Shown here piece by piece: positions 1 to 13,400 of a stretch of DNA of 64,000 nt. Source of the DNA: Phlebopus portentosus. Lineage: Eukaryota > Basidiomycota > Agaricomycetes > Boletales > Boletinellaceae. The stretch is from assembly GCA_037892935.1 (NCBI GenBank), contig JAYXKI010000003.1, positions 806,001-870,000 on the forward strand, in the 5' to 3' direction. Below the pieces are notes generated by a model. The model was not told the DNA's origin. It made no database searches and saw only the letters and a list, made by a program, of their open reading frames with translations. Position numbers and translations under genes: made by a program. The number at the start of each line of letters is the position of its first letter. The stretch's first letter is position 1.

Positions 1-1
1 T

Positions 2-838
2 TGTGGCCAGTTCACCATCTTTGCAGCTCTCCTGAAGCTTCTGGACGAAAGTGATGTCCCGCTATTTGACGAAAACGCCACGCAGGAGTTTGGGGAAGCA
101 TTGGAGCAGATAGCGACATCTCTACGAGACGGGGAATCTCTACCTAATGACTTGTCACAGTCCGTCTTTCATGTCCTAGAGAAGATCACCCCACTCGATA
201 GAAGTAGCGGAATTTTCGTACTGCGAGGGCTCACGAACGATTCTTTCAATGAGCTCATGCAGTGGTTGGCTCAGGATCTGCCTATCGTGCAGAAGACGAA
301 ACTTGATGCTATGAAACTACGATGGACTATTGCGGGGAATCCAAGGTCTCGACCGCAATTTATACCAGCTGACTACGCGCTCGACATCTCCCTTGATAAT
401 TGGGAATCACTCTTAGTACCGTCTATACCTGCACCATCGACGCCAAAGCGGCGCTCTCCCGCACATTCTGCCGAAATGCTCGGTATGATTACTGTATCAC
501 CTCCGAACGCACTTCTGCGCTCTCCTGAGGTTAGGGGTCTTACAAAGACTTATTCAAACAATGATTTCCGTGAGCTGCGTCAGCAATCTGCAGCCAGACA
601 GAATACAAGCCGGCTCCCGAGCAGGCATGTAGACGTACGTACTCGCCTAAACCGCCTGCATTTAGACTGATCATTACTTTCCCAGGATTTTGAGCAAGGC
701 TCAGCATCTATTGTCCCGTTGAATCTCAACATGTCGTCGTCGTCCCCACCTCCCTTGGCTTTTCCTGGTCCACCTCCACATCGTCCTTTACCTATTGATC
801 CGAGCCTTCCAATGAATCCAATGTACTACCAGCAATAG
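2..838 (+). CDS. Virilizer-like protein (m6A methyltransferase-associated), C-terminal part
   Basis: The reading frame is open at the left window edge, so only the last 261 residues are visible. Exons 2-634 and 686-838 are joined by a 51-nt intron (donor gtacgt, acceptor cccag) in phase 0. The best clue is the run RQNTSRLPSRHVD followed across the intron by DFE. It resembles the NTSRPPS-HVDDF signature that I recall near the end of animal virilizer/VIRMA proteins. Virilizer is the large scaffold of the MAC part of the nuclear m6A mRNA methyltransferase complex. The rest is helical (residues 1-110) and then a Ser/Pro-rich linker. The tail after the motif is Pro-rich and ends in YYQQ. The assignment rests mainly on this one motif. 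It could be another large helical scaffold, but the motif match is specific. Its stop lies 58 bp from the MDM34 stop on the other strand. Confidence 0.65.
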
Positions 839-896
839 AGTATTGTAGCAATTGAAAGCAGCTACATGATTGTGATGGTATTGTATTACAAGTGCC

Positions 897-3093
897 CTAC
901 AATTTCCGTTGAGTGATAGATGAACGATGTCGTAAATATGCAGGATACAAAAGCTGAGGTTCCAGATTCGGGGTGTGTATGTGTGGAGAGTTGTCGTCTC
1001 GTGAACGGAAATATCGGTCAATCTCGGATACATCAAAGTCGGAAGCGGCAGAAGAAGACGAGTCGGGAGCGTCGGCTTTGATTTCTGTGTGTATGTCAGG
1101 TTGAGGTCGGGAGGTATCATCATCTGATTCTGTAGTCGTTCCGCCGCCAAGCCTCCATGTTCTTTTGCGCCTCGCCTTTACTGGTTGGCGTTCTGTTATT
1201 GTACCCTGCGAGCGCTCCCGAGACATCATCGTCTTTGGAGGTACACTCCGAATCATGAAATGTTCGAGTGGACGTGTGTATGGAGATAATGTATGGTTTG
1301 AACGGTTCAAAAGGGATAGCTGTGAGACTGCGTTATTGAAGCCGGGACGTAGAACAATTTTCGCCTCTCCTTCCGCATCGCTGATGTCGGAAAACGCAGA
1401 GGAAGACGGCGGTGCCGCGTGTGAAGATACAGAACTTCGTCGACTGGCACTCGCTTGTTCCGGAATCGACGTAACGTTTCCATCAAGTTGAGTGGCATTG
1501 GACGAAGCATTTGATGGTGCAGTAATCTCGCCTGTAGAATTTTGTTGCCGAGCAAAATGTTGCGCGTCAGGGATGTTGTCAAACGGAAATTCATCTACGT
1601 CATCTTCCACCGTTGTCCGTCGAATCTGCGGTATATCGGAAGAACGGTACTGCGTGAGGCCGGAGAACTGAGAACCATCTGGAATAGACTGAGTATCCCA
1701 ACTAGTCCTTCTTGAGACTGGCAAAGACGTCAAGTTCCTGTATTGACCAAGGAGGGTTGGTTGTCGCACATCCACAAACAATTGGGCCAAACGTGGCTGG
1801 GAGGAAGTACGTTCGACGAATGATGGACTCCTTGCATAGAGTGCAGATGGAGTAGGAGTTTGGTGTAGGAGCGAAGAGGCGTGGTAGACTCGTGGCCGAG
1901 TGATGACGCCCCCTCCAACGGCCGGTATACTTTCAAGCTCTGTAACACTCGGCGGAATGATGTCTGTCATAGCATCCTCCCAGTCGACAACGTCGAAGGA
2001 GCCTTCCCCATCGGTTCCACCATACTCACTCCCCTCTTCCGCGAGATCGGCAAGACCCCTGCTTTCGCGATGTATTCGACCGAGGTGACTGAAAGCTCTG
2101 CGCTCTGGAATCTCCGTTTTGAAAGTTCCAGATTCTTGGTCATAATGAAGTTGGGGCATCTCGGATGGTGTACGAAGATTCGAAAGGGAGGGTCTTGAGG
2201 ATATGGTACGTAAGCTGGATGGGCGACCTTCCACAGATGAGGAACCTCGTCGAGCCGCGAGAGGATTCGATACAGGTTGCAATGATAGAGTAGTACGGGT
2301 GTAGTCCGGATTCGACACGGTCTCTAACCCAGGCTGACGATACATCATGGGTCGCCTGGCCAGATATGGGGCCTCAACTGTAGTCGACTTCTTAATCCAC
2401 TGTTGGCTCAGCCGATGGATGATACTGGGAAGGTCCTCGCGAAACATCTGTCGGAGTTGGTTTTCAATCTCTTTCTGGATGAATTTCTGGATGACCGTAA
2501 AAGAGTCGAACGTGCTATTAATATCGACATTCTGCAGAGGATCCGTCTTGAAGACCAGAGTGATTCCCTTTTGCTTCGATACAACTAGTACGACGTAGGA
2601 ACTCAGTTTGAAGTTGGAGAGACGGAGTAGCATAGGGACAATAAGGGGCTGATTTGCTGCCACCATACCCTTGGAGCCGCTCATCAGATAAATATCAGCT
2701 TTTTTGTGATAAAGAGGATTCGCCTTGCAATTGGCAGACGTTAGCCAAATTCTGTAATAGTTAGCAGACATGGACGCACCTGAACTTTCGTTTTCAAAAC
2801 AATGTGAGCGTCTCCGGCGTAAGAAAACCTGAATATCCCACGGAATTGTGTCGTAGTAAGTTCCCCTATGTCCCGGATTTCGAGTTCTGGAGGCTGAAGT
2901 AACATGAATACATTTGACTTGGCGCTGACAAGTGTGGCACACGCACCTGAGTGCCCATCTCCAGCTCGACGACCTCGATTTTGTCCGCTATTACAGGAGG
3001 CTTGGTTCCCTTGTTCAATGCATTGTTTAGTAGCTGGATCGCATCCTTATGAAATTGTTCTGAGAACCGCGGCCATTGAAACGAGAAAGACAT
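897..3093 (-). CDS. MDM34: Mitochondrial distribution and morphology protein 34 (ERMES subunit)
   Basis: Exons (minus strand) 3093-2947, 2893-2780 and 2723-897 give 695 residues. The introns are 53 and 56 nt. Mdm34 is one of the SMP-domain lipid-transfer subunits of the ERMES complex, which tethers ER to mitochondria. The N-terminal SMP domain (about residues 1-200) is clear. It starts MSFSFQWP, then has [45 protein letters not shown], and later [19 protein letters not shown] and [14 protein letters not shown], all hallmarks of Mdm34 rather than Mdm12 or Mmm1. The remaining 480 residues are Ser/Arg/Pro-rich and low in complexity, as usual for this family. The ATG chosen is ten codons inside the longest frame, because the family begins with M-[SA]-F-x-F-x-W. 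The gene is convergent with the virilizer-like gene and divergent from the tRNA/Uds1 region. Confidence 0.9.
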
Positions 3094-3687
3094 TTCACGA
3101 ATCCGAGATCCGAGAGAAACCAAGGCAAGAAGCGGTTGCTAAGGTCGCATAGACATCATAACCAAAATGAGAGATTCCAATGTCTCGCTCTTATACGCAG
3201 GCCGTTCGTTGAGGGTAAATCTCAGCTCGCGTGCCGGAACGGGACGTCACTCTAGTCGGAGAGCTGGACGAAAATCAAAAGATGCGCTTCCGTGAAACCT
3301 CGGCAATTGCGCGGCTTTCCCCGGCTCTATGCCGATCTATTTCTCATGAACTTTAATTTATGATACTCATGGGGCCAATGCAACTGCGAGACCAGTCTTA
3401 AACTCTGGTAAGATTACAGGGGCTACATCCATGGTGGTGCAAGAGCGTTGCATACAGTATTTTGAGTGACCTCATGTATACGGAGGCTGGATTCTCGTTA
3501 CGCGGAATATACGCGGAAGTACAGTTAAGTGCAGTTCCAACGGTTAATGACTTCTCGAAACGACCCAAATCAACACCAAAAAGTCCGATCGTAGACTAAT
3601 GAGGGGCAAGAGAATGAGAAGAATAATCTTTTTAAGTGCTCAATCCTATTTAACATCTGATTGTACGGAGCAAATCACTTTGATGAT
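3094..3687. other. Upstream region of MDM34, no gene seen
   Basis: This is a 594-bp stretch between the MDM34 start codon and the tRNA. No frame codes for anything recognisable. It should hold the MDM34 promoter. No clear TATA element or repeat was seen. Confidence 0.5.
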
Positions 3688-3805
3688 GGCCGCATAGTCT
3701 AATGGTTAAGACGTCAGACTTCTAATAAGATCCTTAGATCAAAGGCTAGTGGCCTGATCTGTTCTGTTAATCTGAAGGTTGTGGGTTCGAGTCCCGCTGT
3801 GGCTA
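3688..3805 (+). tRNA. tRNA-Arg (anticodon UCU) with intron
   Basis: A complete cloverleaf can be folded. The acceptor GGCCGCA (3688-3694) pairs with TGTGGCT (3798-3804) using G-U pairs, followed by discriminator A3805. The D-arm is GTCT/AGAC. The anticodon stem is TCAGA/TCTGA around the loop CTTCTAA, so positions 34-36 read TCT. The T-arm is GTGGG-TTCGAGT-CCCGC. The anticodon loop is interrupted after position 37 by an intron of about 45 nt (roughly 3725-3769), the canonical place for nuclear tRNA introns. The B box is GGTTCGAGTCC. Intron ends are inferred from pairing and may be off by one or two bases. UCU decodes AGA/AGG. Confidence 0.93.
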
Positions 3806-4013
3806 TTAGGATTTATTTTCTTAAATCTCTGACCAAACCTTTTGTTTTTCTATCCTTTGTGTGACTGAAATGTGACTGATGAGAATTGTGTCGATGTTGA
3901 GAAGGTGAGGCCGGCAATCTTCCGGATGTGCCGCATCTCGATCAGGCCTGTGACCGCTTCTGCCTGAAAACCAGGTTCACAGAGGCTGGACAACTGCTTC
4001 CCTCTTCCCCTCA

Positions 4014-6728
4014 ATGAACGGCGTCCGTCGCCTTCTTGGCGGTGCTGGACAGCGCCCGCAATCACCGCCAACATCAGGCTCGTCAGAAGCGGAACAGTCC
4101 AAGCTCTATACCATTACTCCTTTGTCGATCTCTTCAAAACCCTTATGGAAACCTGACCTGCTTGCGAATGAGGCTCCAAATGGCAGGCCCGACAGTACTT
4201 CGACCAGTACAGTCAGCGGCTCTGCGAGCTATACAAATGGTGTTACACTGGCAAAAACGCACAACGGCCGCCAGAACTCCACGAGTAGTGTCTTTCGCCC
4301 ACCGTCTATCGCGTCCTCTGCTTCGTCTTACAGGAAGTCAGTACCTGGATCGCCCGGTTCATCTCCAACGTCGGCCGTTCGCTCTTTCAACATCTTTTCA
4401 GGACCGTCCTCACCTTCACGCCCAATGCTTAATCGAATTGCACAGCTCAAACCATGGAAACGTGCATCTGGCCCGGTGGACACCCGAGACGAGTTATTGA
4501 TGTCCCTCTTAGCAAGCGAGGCCATCGTGGATAGTCGAGATTGTGACATTCTGCACTCGGAAGATGTAGAAGAGCTAAAGAAGGTATATACATCTTTTCA
4601 TTCTATTGGAGCTGTCTGTCTCACGGAGTATTCCCAACAGGAGCTGCAAGTACTGGAAACTCGTTTGCAGGCAATGCAGAAAAAACTGAAGCTTGAAACC
4701 AAGATTAGGGATGCTGCCGCTTTATTAGCGAAAATGAATTCCGGTAACGAGGACATCTCAAAGCGAGCAGCGGAGAAGTTGGAAGCTGCGAATCGCAAAG
4801 TGGAAACTGCACAAACAGACTTGTGGAGACTTCTCGAGCGATCGAACGAGATTAACAAGAAACTTCTCGAGCATCGAGCAGGCGTGTTAAGTCTCTCGTT
4901 AAAGAGCCTTGAGACCAAGCTTGCCAGTGATTCTGAAGACTCTGGTTACGGCACATCGTTGCGAAACACCCAAATGAGTCCAACATCGTCTGAAACCAGC
5001 TATTCCTCGTCGAGAACAAAGTTCGAAGGTGCACATCTGTTTGCAGGACACGAGAATGCTTTATTGCCTTTATCACCTCGGAAACCACCCTCCGCTGCTG
5101 AAGTCGCTTTCCTTGAGGAACGGGTGAAGGAGACTACCTCCAGGTTGCGGGTTGCCAACGACGCACAGACGGAAGCGAGACGTGAAGCAGCTATGCTAAG
5201 AGTCGAGTTGCAGAGTCTCGAAACATCGATGGCGCTTGAGCTGCAATCTGCTGAGGATAAGATAGCGAGCTTGAGATCAGAAGTCGAGAGAGATGCACGT
5301 CTCGAGCAGCAGCTGCGAGAGCTGTCTGAAAGTCAGCAGGCATGGACTAGGGAACGGGAAGAAAAGCAGAGCGAGATCGAGAGGTTACAACGAAATTTAG
5401 AAGTGATGGAGCAGAGGACCGGTGATTTTGTCGGTGCGGAACAGCGTACGGCGGAACTTGAGTCGGCGCTGGACGCCTTGCGGACCGTGATGCATTCACA
5501 CGACCTGCATCTACCAACCGTCGTTTCTCCGGCTCAAGTCATTGTATATCTGGATACTTACTTAGCCGACGTCCGATCCAGAATCGATGCCCATCGGAGG
5601 CAACGAGACGAATGGGAGGCGCTTCGACATGAACTCGAGGAGGACGTTCGGACTAGCCTGGATAAGCGCGAACTCCTTTCTCGAGAGCTCGAAGAGGCGC
5701 GGAAGGAACGCGAGGAGATCAGCGAGAAAGCGCATTCATTAGAGGCGCGAATAAAGGTAAGATGCGCCGTTGCATAGTGAATCTTAAGGGATTTTGAAGT
5801 TTCCAAGGAACAGGCAATGACTAATATGGAGCCGGTGAAGCAAATCTCGTATGACGACTGTCCTCCGGACGTGAAGGATTTCATACAGACACTGATACCA
5901 GTGTGGAATGCTCTGCCTTCTCTCGAGCTCCGTGCATCGAAATTCGGACTGCGTTCAAAAAGCACAAACTCTACGCCTGGGAGTCCAAGCATCTCGTTGT
6001 CAGAACTGGATGTACGATTGCTTAAGACGCTGTATGACGGACGTCCTTCGTACCAGGTTGTCGACACGTCAAACCAGTTTACCGTTGAAGCGTTCGCTGC
6101 ACGGGTACAAGCATTAGTCCAGGACGATCGAGCGTTGATTGAGCGGCTGGTCCGATTCGCTCATGCTCATGAACTGTTGAAGCAAAACGCCGACAGGGCA
6201 CAGAAGATTGCGCAGGACAGTACTGTCGCTCTCGAGACATATCAGAAACAGGTGAAAGCACTGGAGGAACGAAATATGACTTTATCATCCAGTATCAATG
6301 CCTTGTATGTGCTACTCCAATTATTACCCATACATTGCTCACATCTCTCCTTTTCTAGGCAAGGCGAAATTGTCGAATTGCAGGAATCAATAGGTAAAGT
6401 CACGTCCGAGAAACGAGAGTTGGAAGCTCAAGCTGCAGAGCAAGCCGAGACTTGTCGGCAACTCACAGAAGCCAATAACATGCTTAGTGCCCGGGCTTTA
6501 TCGCTTGCAGAAGAAGTCGCGTCAGCTCCCGAAGCCATCCGAAATCAACTCGAGAAGCAGCTCTCCGACTGCAGATCAGAGTTACAGAAGGCGGAGGTGG
6601 AAATTCACGCAATGCGAACAGCTGAGGCGTCTCAAAATCTGGCTTTGATGGACGAGCTGAACACTATGCAAGGAGAGAATGAAAATCTTCGAGCGCAACT
6701 TCGCGCCGCTCAGGCCGCGAAGAAGTAA
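4014..6728 (+). CDS. Uds1-domain coiled-coil protein (up-regulated during septation type)
   Basis: Exons 4014-4583, 4641-5756, 5814-6304 and 6359-6728 give 848 residues. Residues 1-150 are Ser/Pro-rich and disordered. A Uds1 domain follows: DELLMSLLASEAIVDSRD, HSEDVEELKK, then across the intron ELQVLETRLQAMQKKLKLET and KIRDAAALL. This order matches the fungal Uds1 family, first named in fission yeast septation. The remainder is almost entirely heptad-like coiled coil (about 230-560 and 680-848), ending RAAQAAKK. Introns 1 (57 nt) and 3 (54 nt) are multiples of three without stop codons, so a naive frame reads straight through them. Intron 2 may alternatively end at 5807, adding EQ. The start MNGVRR is the first ATG of the frame. 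A cytoskeletal or septum role is inferred from the family only. Confidence 0.8.
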
Positions 6729-7461
6729 ACTCTTCGTCTTCCTAACTGTTCTTCCTTTCCGTTTTGGGCTCTTAATATTTAGTTAATTCCCTTTTCTTGC
6801 TGTCGAGCAGTTTGCTTCAGTTTTTTTTTTGCGGATATTTGCGTCCCCGTCAAGTCTTGTTTATACGCTATGTAACCGTAACCCTCGCAATTGTATCAAA
6901 AATCTCGCATAGGAATAGTTCATTTTTGCGCTACTTAGCATACATGTAGCTGGTCTTTGCTAATTAAGAATTGTTCTTCTTCTCACGTATATCGAAAGAA
7001 GGGCGAAGAACTCCAGGAAGGGCGCGAAAATTTCAAAACTTCCGGCAATGACCTACGAAGCCGTGTCCCATAAACATAAAGGGACGACGCGCGGCGAGCG
7101 GACTTTAAATAGATCTTCTCAGGAAGCCTTTCCTATCTGGGATAGCTATGGAGATGGACTGTTAAAATGCTAAAAAATGTCCCATCGACGTTTACAAAAG
7201 ACAGTCAAAATGGAAGGAGTAGAGAGTTGTTACTTGCAGCTACTCGCCTAGACTACAGTAATTACTTCAAGGAAGAGTCATGTAGTTTGCCTAATACGGG
7301 ATCTGGGACCTACAAGAAGAACTTCGCGTGACCAAAAGCGGTCACTAGCGCTTCATTGTGTCCGATTCCTAACTTGCCTCGGACGCCCACCATTAGTATC
7401 CTACTTCCTTATCTCCTCACTTTCTTTATTACTATTACTCTTATTAGTGGGCTCCGATACA
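6729..7461. other. Intergenic region between the Uds1 and KDM5 genes
   Basis: This 733-bp AT-rich stretch contains the 3' end of the Uds1 gene and the promoter of the demethylase gene. A pyrimidine-rich tract (about 7404-7440) lies directly before the KDM5 ATG at 7462. No coding signal, tRNA or repeat was recognised. Confidence 0.5.
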
Positions 7462-10400
7462 ATGTCAAGCCGTGCCCCTGTTTCTCCCTCTGTTGATGCC
7501 AGTCGAGGAACTCGCGGTTCGGGTTCCGCCACAGATCCGGCTACTGCCAGTACAAGCCACGACTTTCATGACATTGATCCTGGAGCAGAGCAGCCGGAGC
7601 CCACGTTCACCTCATCTCTCTCCATTGCGGTAGAAGGGAATCTTTCACTCGGGAGGGCTGGGAAGGGGAGTGTAGATGCGGAAGCTTCAACATCACTGTC
7701 TCATCAGACTACAGAAGGCTCGACTACTAGGAGGACGCCTCGTAAGTCCAAAGTGGACGCACTCGCCGCTCTAAATCGCTCCCGCTCCCCGTCAATAGAA
7801 GTCCTCAATCCTCAGTCCGCTAACCAGGGGCCTACTCCGACATCACTCAACGGTGTTCCGACTTCAGTGTCTGCAACATTGGATATGTCAGTAGTAAAAA
7901 CACTCGGGCCAAGAAACATTCCCGCTCGGACGAAGCCGCGGCTTTTCAACCTTGAGGATTGCCCTGTGCTTTATCCATCTCCTGAAGAGTTCAAGGATCC
8001 CATGGCGTACATTCGTTCCATCTCACCCCGTGGCCAAGAATATGGGATTATCAAGGTTGTCCCACCGATCGGCTGGAAAATGCCGTTTGTGATCGATACT
8101 GAAGTGAGTTGGCTTTGCTGTGCTGTAACTTTGCGTTATTCTGATATCTGATTTTCAGTCATACCGCTTTAAAACGCGGGCAATGCGACTCAATTCAGTT
8201 GAGGCATCATCTCGGGCAAAGATCAATTTTTTGGAGGCGTTGTATCGCTTCCACCGTCAGCAAGGAAATCCTCGGGTAACAGTGCCCACCATCAATCATA
8301 AGCCACTCGATCTATGGTCTCTCAGAAAGGAAGTTCAGAAGCTGGGTGGTTTTGACGTGGTGGGTTGAGTAATGTCCTATCTTGACGTAGAGACGGGAGC
8401 TTATACATTGCTCTATTATGAAAAGGTAAACAAGGAGAAGAAGTGGAGCGAACTAGGCCGTCTTCTTGGCTACACTGGTATTCCAGGACTATCGACTCAG
8501 CTGCGAAATTCTTACATTCGCGTGATTTTGCCGTATGAGCACTACTCCGTCGGAATTCGTTCCTCGTCCGCTTTTGCAGCAGCGAATCGTAAGAATACGC
8601 AGTCACCGCCTCCGGACTCAAATTTCATTTCAAATTTGCCTCCGACTAGCCCGAGAGTTAGCCCATTGTCGGGGACCTCGAGTCCTTTGTCGGAGCCACC
8701 TGACGATGCTGATCTGAATGGGTTCGGGGACTCAAGCAGAGGCTCTCCAAGGCCTCGTATGAACGGTACCAGTAAGTCTCGCCTTTAAAACTTTACGGAG
8801 CCTTGATTTGACTTGTTGTTAAAGCTGTTAACGGAAAAATGACGAATGGTGTTGGTCGCGCGCATTCACCAAATGGACACAATGTACATTCTAAGGAAGA
8901 CAGCAAGGTGATTAACACTCTCCCCCGATATTCGCGGAGACGAATATCTAATGTATTTTCTGCTTATGGAGGCGACATGCTGTGAGATCTGTCATAGGAG
9001 GAATAGGGGAACTGAGATGCTCCTATGTGACGGATGCGATTGCGGTCGGTGTGTTCACTGAGGATTCACTGATAAAAGCTGAATGTGCAACAGGTTTCCA
9101 CATGTTTTGCCTTGTTCCCCCTTTGACGTCTGTTCCGAAAGGACAGTGGTTTTGCCATACGTGCCTTTTCGGAACGGGAGGTGATTATGGCTTCGATGAG
9201 GGCGAGGAGCACACGCTGTCCAGCTTCCAAGCGCGAGACCAAGCATTTCGGAAAATGTGGTTTGAAAGTCATCCTCCTCCACAGCCAACTGGTCCCCTCG
9301 CCGAGAAAGAGCTGGAAGACCCAACAGTGACGATGATCGGCAATTTACGTGTTTCCGAAGATGACGTGGAAAACGAGTTCTGGAGGCTGGTGCAGTCACC
9401 CTACGAAACCGTGGAAATAGAATATGGAGCAGACGTTCATTCAACGACTCATGGAAGGTACTTTTTCCGCTTACGTTCTTATAAGCACGGTAGCTGATAG
9501 TCAAATGTAAGCGCCATGCCGACCTTAGAAACACATCCATTAGATCCGTATTCGAAGGATCCATGGAATTTAAACAATATCCCTATTCTGCAGGAGTCTC
9601 TATTGCGTTATATCAAGACCGAAATCAATGGGATGACTGTTCCCTGGACATATGTCGGTATGGTTTTTTCAACTTTCTGCTGGCATAACGAGGTAAATCA
9701 GGCACTGTTTTTGATTGACGGCACGTCTGAGTTTTGCTATTTTAGGATCACTTTACGCATAGCATTAATTATAGTGAGTATTCTCGTCACGTTACCTGAT
9801 TTGCCGGGCTCTACAACATATTTTTCTCAAGTGCATTGGGGAGAGACGAAAACTTGGTACGGGATCCCAGGCGCTGACGCTGACAAGTTTGAAGCTGCTA
9901 TCAAGAAAGAAGCACCAGAACTTTTCGAGACTCAGCCGGATCTTCTTTTCCAATTAGTCACACTTATGAGTCCAGCAAAACTTAAGGAATCCGGTGTCCG
10001 TGTTTATGCTTGCGACCAGCGCGCCGGAGAGTTTGTGATTACATTCTCAAAGGCTTATCACGCAGGGTTTAACCATGGGGTAAGCATATACCTTTCTTAA
10101 CTATGCACTGTTTCTGACCTTTTTCTTTTACGAAACAGTTGAACTTCAATGAAGCTGTCAATTTCGCGCTACCAGATTGGTTGCCATTTGGTCGTGAATG
10201 CGTCAAGTTCTATCAAGCCCACAGAAAGCTTCCCGTCTTTTCTCACGATGAATTGCTCATCACAATAACCCAGCAGTCTGCCTCAATAAAGACAGCTATA
10301 TGGTGGGCGTGCTGGCTTGTAATCGCGATACAGAGCTAACTCAGCCGTTGCAGGTTGAACGACAGCTTCAAAGAAATGACCGAGGAGGAAATAAAGAAGC

Positions 10401-13400
10401 GAAACGCTGTCCGTGAACTGGGTGTTCGGGACGTCCTGGAGGAGCATGACTGTCCAGAGGACCAATATCAGTGTGCCTACTGCAAGGCATTCTGTTATCT
10501 GTCGCAGATGGTCTGCTCTTGCCCGAAAGCTAGCAGCACTGGAGTCGTCTGCTTGGAGCATGTCAAATACCTTTGTGACTGTCCGATGTCCCAGCGCGTT
10601 CTTCGCTTGCGGTTTTCAGATGATGAACTCCTTAGCACCCAAGCTACCATTTCAAATCGCGCGGCGATCCCAGAGAATTGGCGAAATAAGCTAACGAAAC
10701 TGTTGAATGATAGTCCCAGACCCCAGTTGCGAGCACTGCGTGCTTTAGTGGCAGAGGCAGACCGGATCAATTACCCTATGAAGGAAGTTGCACCGCTACG
10801 CCGATGTGTCGCTCGTGCGAACGAATGGGTGGAAGCGGCAAATTCATTCCTTACACGAAAACAGAGCCGAAAGCGTTCAAAGCGGCATCGCTGGCAGCCG
10901 GCATTGGCAAACGGTGCTGGTGTCAGCGATGAAATTACCGAGCGCCCGGAGAAATCTCTGGAAGAGTTATACGCGGTTTTGCAAGACGTTGAAAACCTAG
11001 GATTCGACTGTCCGGAGATTGGCCTCCTGCGTAATCTCGCTTCCCAGGCGGAGGAGTTCAAAGCCAAGGCAAAGACGCTTCTAGAGGAAATTTCGAAGAC
11101 AGATGATCCGACGCCGCACTTGCAAGATTGCGAAACCCTGCTCGCTCATGGTTCATCCCTCAATGTCCATCTTGAAGAACTATACAAAATAGAGAACTAT
11201 GTTCTTCAGGACCAACTTGTCAAGGAACTGGAAGACGTTGATGACACGGCCATCACCTTAGAGGAAATCCGCCAATATCTGAATCGCGCAAAGCAGTGCG
11301 AGCTTCCACCCGGGAACAAATACATGGTTCTCTTGGAAGAAAAACTGAAGGCAGGGACAGACTGGGATGAACGTGCTGCTAGTGTTCTGAATCAGTCAAT
11401 CAAAACGATTGAAGGGCTTGACCAATTCCTTGACGTCGAATCAAGTATCCCGGTGGATCCTGGTGTCTTGAAGCGCATTTCGACGACCCGGAATCGCGCC
11501 GCGGAGTACGAGAAGCAAGCGAAGGAGTGGCTTTCGCCTCAACCAGATTCAGAATTGCCGACTGTGCAGGACGCGATCAGATTAGTCAAGAAGGCCGAGA
11601 AAGAGTTCAATATTCCGGCTGTTCAGGATTTGAAACGAACGATTGATTTCGCGTATGATCTGGAGGAACGCTGTGAAGCGGTCTTAAAACATACCTACGT
11701 ACATCGGGATAGCGGATCGTGCTTTGATGCTATGTACAAGTGGAGAGCGTATGCACGAGAACATCTGACGAAGTTCCGGTTACCTGCATTCGACAGGCTC
11801 GACACCGAAATCGAAAAACACGAACAATGGCAGAAGAAGCTTCCTTGGTTCTGCGCAGACCACGATGCTCCCCACGCCGAGAATATACTACGTGATGTTC
11901 TCGAAGTCACAAAACCAGAGGACGATGTGGCTCCGAATGATGAATACTTCACGTGCATCTGTTTCGAGCCCGTCCGTCCGCCTCCTCCGGGAGTAACTTC
12001 AGACGCCGTGCAATGCGATCACTGTTTCGCTCGTTTTCACGGTAATTGTGCGAATAACGGCGGTTCTTGTCCCTTTTGCGACCCGAACCACTGGAACGGA
12101 TCTATTCATTCCGACCGCAGTTATCATTTCTGCTACTTACCAACAGTTCTACACAACGCGCCGGAAATATCCAAGCACTACTCAGAGCATTGGCAAGAGC
12201 TCAAAATTATTGTAGAACATATCGAAAGGTTCTGCAATGTCGTCGGAGGATTCCTCTCGTTTGCGTCTCAGCCGGGAAATCAACGCTCGGAATACATTCC
12301 ACAAGTACGTCATTACCTGCGCAAGCTGTATCGCATTAAGTTTGCTGTTTCTCCAAATCCCGAGGTCTCGTTTGGATTGGACCTTGCCGGCTTGCATCGT
12401 ATCCTCGCGAATCGACCAGCGCCTACGAGACTGAAAAAACGCAGACGACCCAAATTTGTCTTTGGGCAGGATATTGATAGAGACTGGATCGACGGCACTA
12501 GATGCATATGCCGCGGGCAGACACCTTATCTTTCCGGATTTGCTCTGTTGGACTGCGAACAATGTCTGCGAAAATATCATAGCGCCTGCTGCTGCTACAA
12601 AGGACCGATGTCTGAGAAGACAACATTCCTTTGTCCATTATGCTGTCTCCGGAAGGGAAAACCATATCGCTGGGCTGATATCCGAGTACGCATGATGGGT
12701 ACGTCGCTAATGAATGATTGATAGGGTATCTAAGCTTATCCAATATTTTAGACGAACCCGACGCTTCAGTATTCGTCGACGTGAAAGCATGTATAGAAAC
12801 TTTCAGCCGTAACTTGATCAGGATAAAGCTGTCGCCACCTATTACGCCCACCATTTTCATTGACCTTGTCTCATTTACTCCGGGGCAGCCTGATAATGCT
12901 TCTACGCTGGAACCTCCTTTCGTATCGCCAGCAAATGCCAGTCATCAGGGCAGGATTCCGATTCATTTCATGCCACAGCGAGTGAAGGAGCAACAATCGC
13001 CGACAACATCATCTTCAAGCATTCCTCCCCCGCCTCCTTGGAGTCGTTCAGGCTCCGTTGCGACGGTTTCAGCCCCGCCAATGGAGAGTGTCCTGTCGTT
13101 CAAGAGGAAGAGAAAAAGCAGCTTGAGTGAACATGGTCGGGAAAGTGTTCTAGTATTCGACAATGACCCTCAGACATCTAATTTGGGGTCTTCATCAAGC
13201 CATCAGCCTATTCATCAGACAGGTGCTTCGGAATTGAACATCATAGTATCGGATCCTTCCCAAATGGCGGCTCAGCAAGCTGCACAGGCTCGGCAGAAAC
13301 CATCTCCGACGAATGGTCACCCACCACCGCCGCTGTTACCGCCTATACGAGTGCCCGATCATCGCTCACCTCCTCACCGACATAATCCTACGGTAAGTTC

